Of a stretch of 64,000 nt of DNA, positions 50,655 through 60,057 are shown piece by piece. The position numbers and the translations under genes were made by a program. The stretch is taken from positions 62,001-126,000 of the forward strand of contig JAAXNY010000016.1 in the NCBI GenBank assembly GCA_013420905.1, in the 5' to 3' direction. Position 1 is the first letter of the stretch. Each line of letters opens with the position of its first letter. Under the pieces are notes generated by a model. That model was not told where the DNA came from and did no database searches. It was given only the letters and a program-made list of their open reading frames with translations. The stretch comes from Collybia mongolica (taxonomy: Eukaryota; Basidiomycota; Agaricomycetes; Agaricales; Clitocybaceae).

Positions 50655-51626
50655 TTAGAGGGTCAAGAAATCTCCTAGCACCTTCATATACCTCTCTCTC
50701 TCCTCAAAGAACGGGACATGCGAGCTGTTCGCAAACTGGACCCACCTCACGCGGGGGACCTTGTTGAAGAATGGCAGCATACACACGTCCTGCGCTTCGT
50801 CATAGACTGAGTTCATCATCAGGGTGGGGACATCGATCGTGTTCAAGACATCCACAATCGACCAGGTCTTGAGTGTCCCCGTGATCGTAAACTCTGACGG
50901 GCCTTGCCTAAAAGCAAAAGAAAGTTAGTCTATTATCATCAGATTGAAAGGCTCCCGAACTGACATGGTATGGTATACAGTAGGATTAGCCGCCATCGCC
51001 CCAAGGGAGTCCAACAAGTCCTGGGGCCACGGGTCCAGCCGACAAACATGCTGTTTGTAAAATACATCCATCGCTTCCTGGTACTCCGGTGCATCAGTCG
51101 TCCCATCCCCCTCGTGCTTCTTTATTGCGTCTTGTAAATCTTGCGGGAGCTGTTTAACCAGCCCGCTGGTACTCTCCTCCCAGAGCGCCATCGACGCCGG
51201 CGTATCTGTCACCACGAGGTGCTTCAACCCCTTTGGGTACCGCGCCGCCGCAAAATTCCCTCCTAACATACCGCCCCATGAATGCCCGACAAGGTCAAAG
51301 TTGTCCTGAATGCCGAAATGCTTCAGGAGGTTCTCGAGCTCATCCATGAAGAGGTCCACAGTCCAGAACTCTTTTGGCGCGTCGTTGAGGTGCGTCGACT
51401 GGCCGCAGCCAATCTGGTCGTATAGGATGACAGGAATGCCGTGGGATGTGAAGAGGTCGGTATGCGGTTTCATGTAGCTGTGGGGTATGCCCGGGCCACC
51501 GTGCAGTGCGATGAGGGGGCGCACGCCAGGGCTGAGGTTATTAAGATCACCAGTAAGGGTATACCACGTCTGGTATGTGGTACCGTTGTAAGCAAAATCA
51601 ATTATCCCGGTAGTGGGAGCGGCCAT
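50655..51626 (-). CDS. Proline-iminopeptidase-like alpha/beta hydrolase 1
   Basis: The fold and motifs fit peptidase family S33 (proline iminopeptidase, L-amino-acid amidase). ATG 51626; YNGTTYQTWYTLTGDL, PLIALHGGPGIPHSYM (HGGPG oxyanion motif), VILYDQIGCGQST, and the nucleophile elbow LVGHSWGGMLG (Ser in GHSWGG). The cap follows, then after a short intron near 50910-50965 the acid strand VPTLMMNSVYDEAQD and the His region NSSHVPFFEERERY. Stop is 50655-50657. About 305 residues, intact. No signal peptide, so cytosolic. It stands divergently 351 bp from the first UstYa gene, and a paralogue closes the cluster at 60058. A role in trimming a modified peptide is inferred from position only. Confidence 0.85.
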
Positions 51627-51977
51627 GGCTATGTGATTAGTGCGGTAGCAAGGGATGAAGCGAGAAGATATAGGAGCGGAGAATGAAGGATTTAAGGTGT
51701 GGAAAATATTGTTAGCCGGTGTTCTTCGAGGACAGATCGAAGAAATCAGACATCTGGAAAGCTCATGCGAGCACGATGTTGATTAGATCCCATATCCGCG
51801 CGCTATATCAGCATCGCAGAAGTATACGCGACATTGACAGGACATGACCGAAGGTAACTCGGCATCAGTGACCTGTAATTGACATGAGCACATGGAGGCG
51901 GCGTATGCAATCTTATCTCGGATCATTCACCAGCTTTACTACTTGCAGATGCCTTCCAGGTCACCCACTCAATTTCA
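51627..51977. promoter_or_regulatory. Shared divergent promoter region, hydrolase 1 / UstYa 1
   Basis: The 351 bp between two divergent start codons must hold both promoters. I see no clear TATA box or palindromic binding site. The arrangement itself would allow co-regulation. Confidence 0.4.
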
Positions 51978-52626
51978 ATGTCCCCTTCACGAAATATCGT
52001 CGCCCTCCTCCTTGTCCTAGCAAGCTCACTGAATTTCCTCCTGGTCACCCGTCACGTTTTTCTATCTCACGACCCCTCCAACACCTACTGTAAGCACCCC
52101 TCTCCCTCCGCCTTCCCCATCCTTACCCCTCCTCTACATAGCATGGCGAGGGCATGACTTCCCTGAGTTCCTTCCGCTCCGCAATCCATCTGGAGCTCTC
52201 TTCGATCCTGACCCCGTCTTCCTGCGCGTTGAAGAAAGCACGCACTACCCCCTTCACGGCAATTCCTCAGATGATCTCTGGTTTTCACTCACTTCTGCAG
52301 GATGGGGGTATACCCACCTTGGCCCCGAAGACCGTAACTTCATGGTCACCGTCTTCCATGAACTTCACTGTCTTCGAGTGCTAAACTTCGCCATCGGCGA
52401 CTCTGTCAATCTCGGGCACGTCCACCACTGCCTCAATTACTTCCGTCAAGCGACACTTTGTTCGGCAGATCTGACGCTCGAACCAGGAGACTTTGCAATG
52501 AAGAATTTCGAGACGGATAGGGTGGGCGCGTTGCATACGTGTAAGGATTGGAGTGCGGCGTACGATCTCATGCAGGAACGGTGGGACCATTGGGTCCAAT
52601 TTGGCCAACGCGGAAGAGAAGAATAA
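51978..52626 (+). CDS. UstYa-family (DUF3328) oxidase 1
   Basis: UstYa proteins are membrane-anchored oxidases. In ascomycetes they oxidise or cyclise peptides (ustiloxin, phomopsin) and act in other secondary pathways. Exon 1 (51978-52089) encodes a single membrane anchor (IVALLLVLASSLNFLLV). Exon 2 (52142-52626) carries the catalytic region. The two signature motifs are present: HELHC (HxxHC) within VTVFHELHCLRVL, and HHCLNYFRQATLCSADLTLE (HC..Y.RQ..LC.AD). The typical late motif HTCKDWSAAYDLM follows. It has 198 residues, a normal size. The ATG at 51978 gives a short cytosolic N-terminus. Three such genes lie within 6 kb here. The substrate is unknown. Confidence 0.88.
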
Positions 52627-52781
52627 GTAAACGTCCCTGTGTATGTAAACTGACAAGCTATGCAAATTTATATCCGCAAAGAAAATCATTCCTTAATATA
52701 CCAACAGTAAGTAAAATCCGGATCCCGTGTTTAATAAATATAGGTATAAGGAAAAGTAGATCGCGCAAAAATCACCAAAGC

Positions 52782-53861
52782 TCAGGCGCTCCCTGTTGCC
52801 TTAAACTCATGTGTACTTTCACCTCTTCCATCCTCCAAATAGAAATCCTGTCCGCGGCTTCCCTTAATGAGTGTCGTCCCACCACTCGAACTGTTGCCAG
52901 ACTTCGCATTAAACGTCGACAACTTGCCCATAGGCACGCCGTTGCTCCCATTCTTAGTCATAATCTTCGTCGCCGTGTTCGAAGCCCAGGCCCTGCCCTG
53001 TGCTACCCTATATATGATCATCAACGGCGCAATGACCTGAGCAGGGCTAAGCAGTCCCAAAAACACGTTCTGGATCGGGTGCCCGACTATGAAGGGCACG
53101 AGGAAGAGTAGAGAGGAGGTGGAATACACCGCAGCGGATTCGATGAGCATCGACGCAATCGTCGTGTACTGCGTTCCGTGGGCGCTGCCCAGCGTGGACG
53201 CGATGCGATGGCGGTAGTAGAGGAGTCGCGAAACGATGGCGATGGTGGAGACGATGTTGAGTGCTAGGGAGATACAGAAGTATGGGAGAGTGAAGTTGAC
53301 ACTGGTCGTTGCCCAGATCGACGACGCAGGCGCGGACACTTGGACGAGGAAAAGCGTGCCCATAATGAAGGACGTCATGAGTGTGGCGACGGGGATGAAC
53401 ATGACGATGGCAATGTGCCACTTGCATGTGCGGTAGATGACAAACCAGCGCCAGGCCATCAAGCCATCTGCGAGCCAATTGGCAATCACAAACGCCGCGT
53501 TCCCCTGGTTGTCCACCGGGATCGAGAACATAACCGTCTCATATATACTTGGCCCCCCGGGAATGTTCCTGTTATCTATGAAGCTCAGCCGGGCCATGTT
53601 CGCCGCGGCACCCATGAAAATCGTTCCACAGATGAAAAGACAGCTGGTGTACACGATCAACGGCATGGTGGACTTCAAGTTTGCTCTCTTCGTCTGCTTG
53701 ACGAGCAACGTCATGCACTGTGAAAAAAGCGTCAGCTCGACGCCGTAGGCAACACCAAGGATGATGGCGCCGACAAGCCAGGTGCGTTCCGTAAAGAGTT
53801 GCCCCGGGAATTCTTCAACTGGCCTCCAGGAGGCAGGGTCACCGAGGTCGAGGCCGGACAT
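52782..53861 (-). CDS. Seven-transmembrane protein, agaric family
   Basis: An intronless frame of about 359 residues (ATG 53861, MSGLDLGDPASW). Seven hydrophobic segments can be placed: TWLVGAIILGVAYGVELTLF, LIVYTSCLFICGTIFMGAAA, AAFVIANWLADGLMAWRWFV, IAIVMFIPVATLMTSFIMG, PYFCISLALNIVSTIAIVS, SLLFLVPFIV and LSPAQVIAPLMIIY. A Ser/Thr/Lys-rich tail follows. The pattern fits a family of receptor-like 7TM proteins expanded in mushrooms; no ligand is known and I cannot assign a pheromone or sugar receptor class. An upstream in-frame ATG (53951) would add 30 residues. It lies inside the UstYa cluster, convergent with UstYa 1 by 156 bp. Sensing or export of a product is only a guess. Confidence 0.65.
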   Translation of the reverse strand: MSGLDLGDPASWRPVEEFPGQLFTERTWLVGAIILGVAYGVELTLFSQCMTLLVKQTKRANLKSTMPLIVYTSCLFICGTIFMGAAANMARLSFIDNRNIPGGPSIYETVMFSIPVDNQGNAAFVIANWLADGLMAWRWFVIYRTCKWHIAIVMFIPVATLMTSFIMGTLFLVQVSAPASSIWATTSVNFTLPYFCISLALNIVSTIAIVSRLLYYRHRIASTLGSAHGTQYTTIASMLIESAAVYSTSSLLFLVPFIVGHPIQNVFLGLLSPAQVIAPLMIIYRVAQGRAWASNTATKIMTKNGSNGVPMGKLSTFNAKSGNSSSGGTTLIKGSRGQDFYLEDGRGESTHEFKATGSA

Positions 53862-54573
53862 GGCAGCGACGGATGTGTGGGGAGTTAGCGAGGCGGGGGG
53901 CGTGGTAATGAATGGTACCTTCCGGTCGTTTTTTGCTTTATGTACGAACACTAGAACTTGGCACGCAATGTCTTGATGCCCGTACTTGCATCAAGCGTCA
54001 AATGTAACACAACGCATTGGCGTATCAAAGACGTCAAAACTAGGTCCCGCAACTCGAGCAAGCAGTAGGAAACAGTATCACCTCCGAGCGGCGGTAGTGT
54101 GATATAACGGTGGACAAGTGGTGAGTTATGGGTGTATTCCGCCAGAACACGCGGAGCGAGGCTCAGCTAGCTGAGTTTGGACATTGTCGATGTCGCTTTT
54201 TGAGATGAGATTGATGGTTGTTCTACACCGTGTAATACTACAGATGCTCAGATGGATGCTCCAGACCTCAAATAAGACGCCCATAACTGAACCTTACCGT
54301 TGTTTGAGTCGCGGTTAATGTGGACAGCCCGAAGGATCAGATATGTAGTATAAATGATTGACGTCGGTTAGCGGATTATGCCACTGCGCCAAGACTTGAA
54401 ATTATTACGTAGGACTAGGTAATACTCTTAATAGGGTATCAATATCCCCTGATCGATGATATTGAAGATCATAAAAGCTTGGCCCGTCCATCATTAACAG
54501 TTCCTGATCATTCCTACATCCCGTACATCCTGTCAGTTATCAGTGAACCTCATGGCACCTGGTCTTAGCTCGT
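53862..54573. other. Intergenic region
   Basis: About 700 bp with no supported gene, holding the 7TM promoter and the 3' side of UstYa 2. No repeats noticed. Confidence 0.4.
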
Positions 54574-55224
54574 TTACACAGTCCCCAGGTATTCCTCCCA
54601 GTTATTTTCTGCTGCCTCATATACGTTGCTCCAATCTTTGCACGTATGTGTGACATACGGCACTGTCACATGCGGCCCGGCCGATCTCCTTACCGACTCC
54701 AGCCTCATATTCGCCCGACACATCACCATCTGCCGCATATAATTCATGCAATGCACCGCCAACATGCTTGCGGCCCGATCCGTCTCCCCCAGTGCCTTGC
54801 GCCTCGCCTGTAGCACGACCTCGGCGCGTATGATATCGAGGCACCGGAGCTGGTGGAACATCGATATACTGAATGGCCGTCGGTCAGGCCCAAGGTAGAG
54901 CATCCCCCCGTTTTGGGGGAGCGTGCTGTTCCATTCGGCGATTCCGAGTGGCGTGTCGATGTCGTAGTGTACGCTGTTTTCCATAGATAATTTTACTGTG
55001 TTGAGCGGAGGAATGTCCCATGTTTGTGGGTAATCTGACCCGCGGTATGCTATTCGAGCAATTAAGACGGCAACCAGTCGATTTAAATTTCACCGATACC
55101 CACAATATGGCTTTTGCTGTGGATACCTTGACTGATTGCCATAGAACAAGGTCGCCGTTCCCAAAAGAGTGAGTACTGTAATCGTTGCCCAGAGTAAAAA
55201 TCGTGCGGTAGAGCCTAGAGCCAT
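54574..55224 (-). CDS. UstYa-family (DUF3328) oxidase 2, altered HxxHC motif
   Basis: Exon 1 from ATG 55224 encodes a membrane anchor (ARFLLWATITVLTLLGTATL). After an intron of roughly 78 nt the second exon reads YRGSDYPQTWDIPPL and on to the catalytic region. The first motif is changed: FHQLRCLDI, where the second His of HxxHC is Arg. The second motif is kept as VHCMNYMRQMVMC and the late HTCKDWSNVYEA is present. Stop is 54576-54574; about 190 residues. The missing His may remove a metal ligand. UstYa enzymes can work as pairs, and a partner with an altered site could be structural. A TATATATAA box lies at 55269-55277, 45 bp upstream. Frame is intact, so it is not simply decayed. Confidence 0.85.
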
Positions 55225-55268
55225 GGCTTAAAGAGGGAACTGGTGAGTTGAAATTAAATCCGCCGTTC

Positions 55269-55277
55269 TTATATATA
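55269..55277 (-). promoter_or_regulatory. TATA box of UstYa 2
   Basis: TATATATAA on the minus strand, 45 bp before the start codon of UstYa 2. Confidence 0.45.
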
Positions 55278-55507
55278 TTGCTTCCTCAGCTGAACTAGAT
55301 CACGCCTTTCATATTTGGCATCTTTAGTGACTTTAATCACATCTAACTCATCCATTTAGTACTACGAATGTGAATCGCACATCATTTCTGTTTCATATAT
55401 ACCCTACGAATAAACACTACATATTCTTGATAAATATTGTTCGGATTTCTTTGACAAGGGACTGTTTAGCTTAGAATCTCCGTGTAGGACCGCCGGCCTT
55501 CATACCT

Positions 55508-55712
55508 TTAAACACACAACGCGAGATTGATGTCGGCAGTCCCGGCCTCAGCCCGGCGGCAAGGTATCTCGGCTGCTGGCTCTGCAAAACTGGTGTCAGC
55601 CAGGGCCATCACTATCCTCTTTGAAGAGGGACGACGTACCTGTGGGGAGAGCGGTGACCTGAGTGAAGAGGGCTGCAGCAAGGCAGATGAGCAAAGTCTT
55701 CAGCTGGAACAT
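55508..55712 (-). CDS. Small secreted peptide (48 residues), possible modified-peptide precursor
   Basis: Two exons (55712-55640 and 55581-55508) with a 58-nt GT-AG intron give 48 codons. Residues 1-22 are a strong signal peptide (FQLKTLLICLAAALFTQVTA). The rest is short, acidic-to-neutral, and has a dibasic RR at positions 33-34, a Kex2-type cleavage site. Cleavage there would release a 14-residue tail, AEAGTADINLALCV, with one Cys; another Cys (32) directly precedes RR. A TATA box lies 76 bp upstream, suggesting strong expression. Without splicing the frame ends soon after the intron start, so the splice is needed to keep the Cys/RR part. It lies between UstYa 2 and UstYa 3. Precursor status is inference; a small secreted effector or signalling peptide is equally possible. 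Confidence 0.6.
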
Positions 55713-55787
55713 AGTGATAATGGAGATGCAGAAGTTGTTTGGTTGATTCGAGTCGTTGTTAGCTGGCCTGTTCCTCATCCTAGGCAA

Positions 55788-55796
55788 CCTTTTATA
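55788..55796 (-). promoter_or_regulatory. TATA box of the peptide gene
   Basis: TATAAAAGG on the minus strand, 76 bp before the peptide start codon. It matches the strong eukaryotic consensus. Confidence 0.55.
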
Positions 55797-56582
55797 CATA
55801 TCCAATACCTTTTGCTTGGGGCTAATCGTGTATTTGGAATTCGCCGGCGAGTTGCACGCTATACACTAACAAGATCAGAATCAGTTTCGAACTTCCTTCA
55901 TATACATATCCTTGATCGCGTGTTCTCTTAAATCGGAAGCCAAGTTGCTTTCGCGCAGTGTCAGTGGAGTTGTTATCCATGAGATCAAGGCCACAGGTTA
56001 AGATTCGCAACATGACCGGGTCATCCTAGTACGTTCCCCATCTGGTATCAATTAATGGTAGTCGCCTGCTCACAGAGCACCTGCACATTCCTTTTTGCAC
56101 CCTGATTGGTCCTAGAGTATCGGAAACGTGTAATACAATCGTCCCGATTATCTCCCTGGTGCACCCAAAGGCATGACACAGTTCTCATGGTTCGACACGG
56201 TAGAAAGTCAGAGTCACTGTCGTGTTTAGATTGTGGCCCACCGCCCCTTGTTGTGACTTGCTTGGCTGTCATTGCGTTGGCTTCTAAAATTTGCCATCGT
56301 GAGAACCTCATCTTGGCACGTCGATCATTCCTGGCTTGTCAACTACATTAGTACATATCGTTGTATTGAACTTCACGGGCTGTAAACGGGCAATGACTAA
56401 TTGTCAAGTCCAATCTGACCGGCGTACTTAGCATTCGTCTTCGTACATGCACTCTTCCCTCTTCTTCACACATACACCCACATTGTCCCAAGGTTTTTTT
56501 TCCCATTGCCTATCCCAAGAAAGAATAAGAATTGCTTACGCCCAATTCGCTCTAGCCTTACCATAGTGACCAAGAGCACAAT
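55797..56582. other. Intergenic region
   Basis: About 790 bp without a supported gene. Open frames on both strands (e.g. 56048-56351) overlap each other and show no motif. Confidence 0.4.
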
Positions 56583-56849
56583 ATGCCACCGCACTCTTCG
56601 CTGCAGGGGAATGACGAATCCAAGCCCCTCGTCGGCTCGTCCTTAACGTACGAGACAGACCCAGACCTCCATCCCGGCCGGCTGCTCGCGATCCGCACCT
56701 CGCGTACCTTGTACATCATTTGTACGATTGCCGCCTTGTCTGCTCTGCTCACGCTCTTCATCGTTCTTCGTGGAGTTACGGTGCATCTGAAGATATCAGA
56801 CTCCGCGTACCCGGATCCGTTCTTGGGGCTTTCTGCCCGTCAATCGTAG
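56583..56849 (+). CDS. Truncated single-pass membrane protein
   Basis: An 88-residue frame: a cytosolic N-terminus (HSSLQGNDESKPLVGSSLTY), one membrane helix (LYIICTIAALSALLTLFIVL), then only 26 residues ending YPDPFLGLSARQS. Layout and the short PDPFLGL motif resemble the start of the larger protein at 58187 (PSQYIGLDKV after its membrane helix), so this may be a cut-down paralogue that lost its outer domain. No continuing exon was found downstream. It might also be a genuine small membrane protein. Confidence 0.35.
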   Translation: MPPHSSLQGNDESKPLVGSSLTYETDPDLHPGRLLAIRTSRTLYIICTIAALSALLTLFIVLRGVTVHLKISDSAYPDPFLGLSARQS

Positions 56850-57186
56850 GCCATATCTGGCGTCGACAAGGCCTCAATTCAGCTATAGTACGTCTGATAG
56901 GAATCTTTATTTCCAAACGCGTTTATCTAATGCTTGAACACTCCCAGAAACTTTCTATTGCAGTTCCATCGGATAATATCTCATTCACCTGCCTTTTGGA
57001 GCCATGTGCCTCTGGCCATTGGTATGAGTTAGCTTTTCCAATAGAGTATCAACAAAGAAGAACCTTCATTGCGGACGTTAAGCGTTGAAGCACCCCTAAA
57101 GAATGTGTGACGATGTGATACATCCATAACTCAAAATCCAAAGGAGAAATTTCCAAGGAACTTCCGACGCTACCAATAGTTACCGT

Positions 57187-57831
57187 TCACCGTACCTTCC
57201 GTTCCTTGCTCTGATACTTCCGATAATTCCCCTCCGCAAACTCCCTCACCTGTGCCCAATCCCGACACTGATGCATTACTCCAATCCCCGTAACAACATT
57301 CACATGCTTCTTATGTACCACCATCTGCGTCGTCGGCTCCATTGCCGTGTCTGCATTACACAGTAGTATCTGCCTCAGAAAATTCAGACAGTGATTCGCA
57401 TGCCCGACCCGTAGTGCAGACAACTCGCTCCGGTCTTTGATGAGCCCGCGTAGAGCGTTGAGACAGTGGATTTGGTGGTACAGTGAGATGCTGAAGTATT
57501 CCTCGTGCGAAGGGTGCCGCACGAAACCTCGTCCTTCCGGTGTCAGAGAAGCCCACTCATCGTCATCATAAAGCCCATAGTGGGTGGAGTTGACGATGAC
57601 AATTGCGGCTGGACGCGGTTGAGGGGGGAATTGAGTGGGTGAGTGGAGTTTGTTGTTGGTGCCTAGGGATATGGCTGTTAATCAAGTCATGATTAGCACT
57701 CCATATAACTCACGGAATATATATGTCTGCAGAAGAATAGCTGTTGTGATATGCACGACAAAAGACAGGACGATTGTCAATGCTGCGCAGTGGGCTAGTC
57801 TAGGGGATATCCTGTAATACTTGAGTTCCAT
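57187..57831 (-). CDS. UstYa-family (DUF3328) oxidase 3
   Basis: Exon 1 (ATG 57831) carries the anchor (AALTIVLSFVVHITTAILLQ). A short intron near 57660-57715 leads to GTNNKLHSPTQFPPQPRP and NSTHYGLYDDDEWASLTPEG. Both signature motifs are intact: LYHQIHCLNALRGL (HxxHC) and NHCLNFLRQILLCNADTAME. The late motif is MHQCRDWAQVREFA. Stop is 57189-57187; about 195 residues. With UstYa 1 it has complete metal-binding residues, unlike UstYa 2. Divergent from the membrane protein at 58187 by 355 bp, which could allow common control. Confidence 0.88.
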
Positions 57832-58186
57832 GCCCCGTATCCCGTTCGGAGCGTAGGAGAGGGTATATGGTATATGGATGGGGGAAAAAAGAGGCCAAGG
57901 AGATTCAGTTGCAAGTATTCAAATGCGTCCCCACGGCCAATAGAATAAATGTCTACATACACCTTCACAGGCAAGGACTTCTTAATTTTCTAATTTTCTA
58001 AATCTGTTCGCTATTGGCATATGCCGGCACACGTCAGATCCCATGCTCCCCTTGTCATGAGGACTTCTGGCTAGCTGACAGTGATAGCCATCGTCAAGTT
58101 TGATTCTCCATGGACTTTCTTTGAATCAAGTGAGGAAAGCCGACTAGATTCAACGAAGAGACCGATTTCTCCCCCAGACAAGCAGA

Positions 58187-59222
58187 ATGCCTTCATCAAG
58201 ACAGTATACAGCACTCTCCCTTTCTTCCGAGGACCTCGTCGACAACGACGGTGAAAAGCAACACACGCCCGCCCGTGCTTCAGGTAGTCCATTTCTCCCA
58301 ACTAGACGGTACTCTACTCATATCCGTATAGAAGACTCACATCCGCGACTCTTTTTCTGGGCCTGTGTCATCTCAATTATTTCTTCCCTAGTTTCTTTGT
58401 TTCTCCTTATTCTTGGCCCAAGCAATGGGTATAATGTCAACAACGTTCCCCAGGTCCCTCCCACCAAGCCAATGCGCCGTCCAAGCCAGTACATAGGTCT
58501 CGACAAGGTGTTTGCACATCGCAATCACACTGAGCCATTTCCGTCTCTTGTTGGCTTTCCGCCCATCTTGATGCAGATAAAGCGCTCAGATCTTAAACGA
58601 GCAATGCGTGAGGATGAACGCGGCCACCAATCAACTGTGGGATTCATTTACCCCGACGACCGTCATTTCGTTGTTTCATCCGAGGTGAAGCAATCCCCTA
58701 TTTTTTTCTTCATGCACTCGTAACCGACTCATGACTGCCTACCTGTGTACACTTTTATTTTTCGATTTTTAGACTTCCACCATCGCACAATTCCGGCACC
58801 TCGATTATGGAATGGAACGATGTTGGCTGGTCATAAAAATTCCTAAGCCAACCGACATGCTTGATCCTGCAGTCCAACTATCAGAATCGAGCGCAATCGA
58901 CGTTTGGTTATTAGATTCTACAGACGAGCTCTCTCCGTATACGATATGGGACTACGCCCCGCGACGAAAGTCTTTGTTCGTTTCGCTGAATATTTCCGAG
59001 GTGGGCGAAGCAACCTCCCCGGAATTCAGGTGCCCTTCGGGCTCGTTCTCGACATTCGAATTTGTCTGTTCAGGGGCTAAACGCTGCCTTGTGGATTTTT
59101 GGCAGAACAAGGAAGAGCCTCATGGAGGTAAGTCAGTACGTCTACTGCCAGAGCTTGTGGTAACCCTCTTGGTAGGTGTGTATATGGTTCAACGCGATTC
59201 TCTAATTGAAGGTTCAGAATAA
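58187..59222 (+). CDS. Single-pass membrane protein with outer Cys-containing domain
   Basis: An agaric-type membrane protein I cannot name. ATG 58187; a 55-residue cytosolic part, one membrane helix (LFFWACVISIISSLVSLFLL), then PSQYIGLDKV and FPSLVGFPPILMQIKRSDLK. After an intron at about 58685-58770 the outer domain reads TSTIAQFRHLDYGMERCWLV, ESSAIDVWLLDSTDELSPYT, PEFRCPSGSFSTFEFVCSGA and RCLVDFWQNKEEPHGG. After a second intron it ends GVYMVQRDSLIEGSE at stop 59220-59222. The beta-rich outer part with paired cysteines is reminiscent of But2-type folds, a weak comparison. It sits between UstYa 3 and a hydrolase, so it may belong to the cluster. About 295 residues, intact. Confidence 0.62.
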
Positions 59223-59380
59223 TGGCTTGGCCATGTTTATATTCTCACATATTCTCACCCGTGCCCCTGTTGCTCTACCGATGACAGTCAGAAAGGTTGA
59301 TACTTGTGTCTTTTCTTGTGGTGATATTGAAAGACCGAAGCTCACAAACAAAAGCAAATAATATTTGAGTATGCTTGGTT

Positions 59381-59730
59381 GTAAGATATACCTCATCCAT
59401 ACTCGACTACCTGAACTGACAAATCGTGACAGACCTTGTTTCCGACAAGGATCTGAATTGAATGGTTTTTTGGAAAATCGGTCACGGCACTTTTCTGCAC
59501 TGCTGGTTTTCTTTCAAAGTACCATCCCCGATTATTTAGAAAATGAGATATGAAAAACCCTTGTCGTTTCTACTGTTCACGCGCCAAATTTTCCAATCTA
59601 CACGTAATACGATTGGATCAGAAAAAGCTTCACAGTGCGTGTTATTCTAATACATCTATACATCACACGACTGAGTCACTGCTGTGTCACATCAATTTAG
59701 GTAGTCGAGTATGGATGAGGTATATCTTAC
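59381..59730. mobile_element. MITE-like element (350 bp) with 32-bp perfect inverted ends
   Basis: GTAAGATATACCTCATCCAT plus 12 more bases at 59381-59412 is repeated exactly in inverse at 59699-59730. The interior is AT-rich and non-coding. I could not define a target duplication beyond a possible TT, so the superfamily is open. It sits between the membrane-protein gene and hydrolase 2. Confidence 0.65.
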
Positions 59731-60057
59731 TTCTCTTTGATCATCATTTCCGTGCATAACGGTAGGAAGCTGACCAGACTGGTGACCTGTATGTATCTGA
59801 TCGAACTCGAGTGTCACTGCCAGTCAATTGACGGTGTTCAAGAAAGAGGACTGGTATTCCCGATCATCACATAGTACGCTCAGCATCATGATGGATGCCA
59901 CACTTACCACTCATCAATGGTTCATCGTGGTAGCAGAAGGCAGCACAAGTACAGAACGACCTGACCAAACAGTCCATATCATCTTCTTCCTTGGGCTGAA
60001 CAAGATAATAAATATGATAGCATCGCCCATTTCGATGTAGGGTATCCTGCCTTCGCA

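Noticed and set aside
54574..55224. UstYa 2 as a pseudogene
   Set aside because: Only one motif residue is changed; the frame, second motif, anchor and TATA box are intact.
56048..56351. Opposite-strand overlapping frames in the peptide cluster
   Set aside because: Mirror shadows of each other with no signal peptide, motif or splice partner; not accepted as a further precursor gene.
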